NCBI RefSeq assembly: GCF_900142205.1
Contig: NZ_FRAA01000001.1
Location: forward strand, 1,386,796-1,450,795
Direction: 5' to 3'
Source: Reichenbachiella agariperforans
GTDB taxonomy: Bacteria > Bacteroidota > Bacteroidia > Cytophagales > Cyclobacteriaceae
DNA: 64,000 nucleotides
Position 1 is the stretch's first letter. Every line of letters starts with the position of its first letter. This document shows positions 62,917 to 64,000 of the stretch, one piece after another. The notes beneath the pieces were generated by a model. The model was given only the letters and a program-made list of their open reading frames with translations, ran no database searches and was not told the origin of the DNA. Both the position numbers and the translations under genes were made by a program.

Positions 62917-64000
62917 TTATCTGATATCTAAAACTGCCTTTTCGCCCGCCTGAATTTTTAGTGGCTTTTCGAATGTCAATTGGGTCGCATCAGTCAAAGA
63001 GAAAGAGCTCAATAACAACGATCCATGAGCCACTGACAGCTCTACTGTAGAATCGGACTGTGTACATACGCCCCACGCACTGCCATTGGACCAAAACATA
63101 CTTCCTTCGAAAGGGGCAAAAGCCATCGACTGATCCACAGCAGAATATTGAAACCCTGATAATGCGACCACTGCCCCCCAACTTGCCATGGCGCGGGCAT
63201 AATTATGTCCGCATTCTGCCTCATTGAATGGGTTTCGTTTCAGACCATCATAGCGATCCCTGATATTTTTGATATTCAAAAGTCCATCTTCGGTTTGCCC
63301 TTCGTATAGCATCCCTACAGCCGCAGTGTATTCAAATCCTGTCATGGCTTCTGTGAAATAGGGGAAGGGGTGTTTCGGTCGATCGCCCGGATAGCTGGCC
63401 ATCACGAGGGATTTTTCATCTCCTAGCACAAAGGAACGCATGCTGTTGAAATCCGAATTGCTATCGTCTCGATAGTTGTATTTCATGATGCTCTGCAAGG
63501 TGGTCTTTACGTTTTGCTCATCGGTAAGGTAGCCGAGTCCACATATGTGTGCGAGATATTGCCCTACCAGTTGATCCACCAGACATCCTTCGCCTAGCTG
63601 GTAATCCGGATTGCCAAGATCCTTGGATTCTAACCCCTTGAGGAGCGATGGTGCTATGTCATCTATACTTTCTGGTGCTTCTATCAAATGGATATAGTAT
63701 TCGCCATTGAACAAGTTCTCATCGATCCATTTGCTGCCTTTTTCAAATAGTTTACGACAGGTTTTGGCAAATTTGACATCTCCTGTGTATCTGGCCATTT
63801 CTTCCGATGCTCGCAGTGCCCCCAGATACCAAATGCCCATTTGCGGGTTCGGTCCAAAATACTGCACATCCATCGTATTGTGCTGGCAGCCGTCCATCAC
63901 GCCATCTTTGTCGGCATCCCAGCCTCCTTCTATCCAGCAGTATTCCATGGCCTTTTTCACATTGGGCCAGAGTTTGAGCAATAGTTCATCGTCTCCACTC
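62917..64000 (-). CDS. GH116 glycosidase, C-terminal part (cut by right edge)
   Basis: The frame is open through base 64000, so the N terminus lies outside. About 361 residues of the GH116 alpha/alpha-barrel are visible: [13 protein letters not shown], the [16 protein letters not shown] block with the Asp that by recall acts as acid/base, and [22 protein letters not shown]116 holds beta-glucosidases, beta-xylosidases and GlcNAcases, so the substrate is open. The nucleophile Glu should lie upstream of the window. The next gene, RbsD/FucU-like, starts 26 nt after its stop. A TTG at 63981 is not a start, since conserved sequence continues upstream. Confidence 0.85.
   Translation of the reverse strand, partial: SGDDELLLKLWPNVKKAMEYCWIEGGWDADKDGVMDGCQHNTMDVQYFGPNPQMGIWYLGALRASEEMARYTGDVKFAKTCRKLFEKGSKWIDENLFNGEYYIHLIEAPESIDDIAPSLLKGLESKDLGNPDYQLGEGCLVDQLVGQYLAHICGLGYLTDEQNVKTTLQSIMKYNYRDDSNSDFNSMRSFVLGDEKSLVMASYPGDRPKHPFPYFTEAMTGFEYTAAVGMLYEGQTEDGLLNIKNIRDRYDGLKRNPFNEAECGHNYARAMASWGAVVALSGFQYSAVDQSMAFAPFEGSMFWSNGSAWGVCTQSDSTVELSVAHGSLLLSSFSLTDATQLTFEKPLKIQAGEKAVLDIR

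Noticed and set aside
1-64000. CRISPR arrays, insertion sequences, rRNA genes and tRNA genes
   Set aside because: No regularly spaced repeats, transposase frames or RNA gene signatures were recognised by eye on either strand.

Overview
The window looks like a chromosome segment of a marine polysaccharide-degrading Bacteroidota, probably a Cytophagales-type gliding bacterium. The evidence is four proteins ending in Por/type IX secretion (T9SS) sorting domains, many lipoprotein and Sec-type secreted glycan enzymes, promoter boxes of the TAnnTTTG type, and general lack of Shine-Dalgarno sequences. The genus assignment is inference only.

Layout. Positions 1-8826 are housekeeping: the end of a transglutaminase-like protein, metG, a single-domain response regulator, then on the minus strand a PhoB/PhoR-like two-component pair, an RluA-type pseudouridine synthase and the rplM-rpsI-rpsB-tsf translation operon. 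An 820-bp gene-free stretch with a perfect palindrome (8827-9645) separates these from a carbohydrate-degradation island that runs to the right edge and beyond. A plus-strand trio (ROK sugar kinase, GH88 unsaturated uronyl hydrolase, MFS sugar porter; 9646-13312) handles released sugars. Facing it on the minus strand is a GH29 - GH141-like - GH30 - GH97 unit (21145-13731). At 21578-25065 a plus-strand cassette interrupts the island: ECF sigma factor, small one-TM protein, CnrX/Spy-like sensor, YHYH protein, a membrane protein and an EF-hand lipoprotein.

From 25172 to 64000 everything is on the minus strand: an SGNH acetylesterase, three S1 sulfatases, two heparinase II/III-like proteins, an alpha/beta-hydrolase, a large alginate-lyase-like (PL38-type) multidomain protein, a jelly-roll lyase, GH95, GH39, GH43, a GH43/GH117-like propeller, GH116 (cut by the edge), an exported RbsD/FucU-like protein, and six paralogous right-handed beta-helix proteins whose family I cannot name. 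Hairpin terminators divide the region into several transcription units.

How it fits together (inference). Three fucosidase families (GH29, GH95, GH141-like), sulfatases, esterases, several candidate lyases plus GH88, and xylosidase/iduronidase/galactosidase-type hydrolases point to a sulfated, acylated, fucose- and uronate-containing heteropolysaccharide, such as a brown-algal or diatom fucose-containing sulfated polysaccharide. T9SS-exported modular enzymes would cut the polymer outside. Lipoprotein or periplasmic exo-enzymes would desulfate, de-esterify and trim the oligomers. GH88, the ROK kinase and the MFS porter would finish the job. No SusC/SusD pair and no typical PUL regulator lies in the window. 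The six-member beta-helix family is the best candidate for undescribed chemistry.
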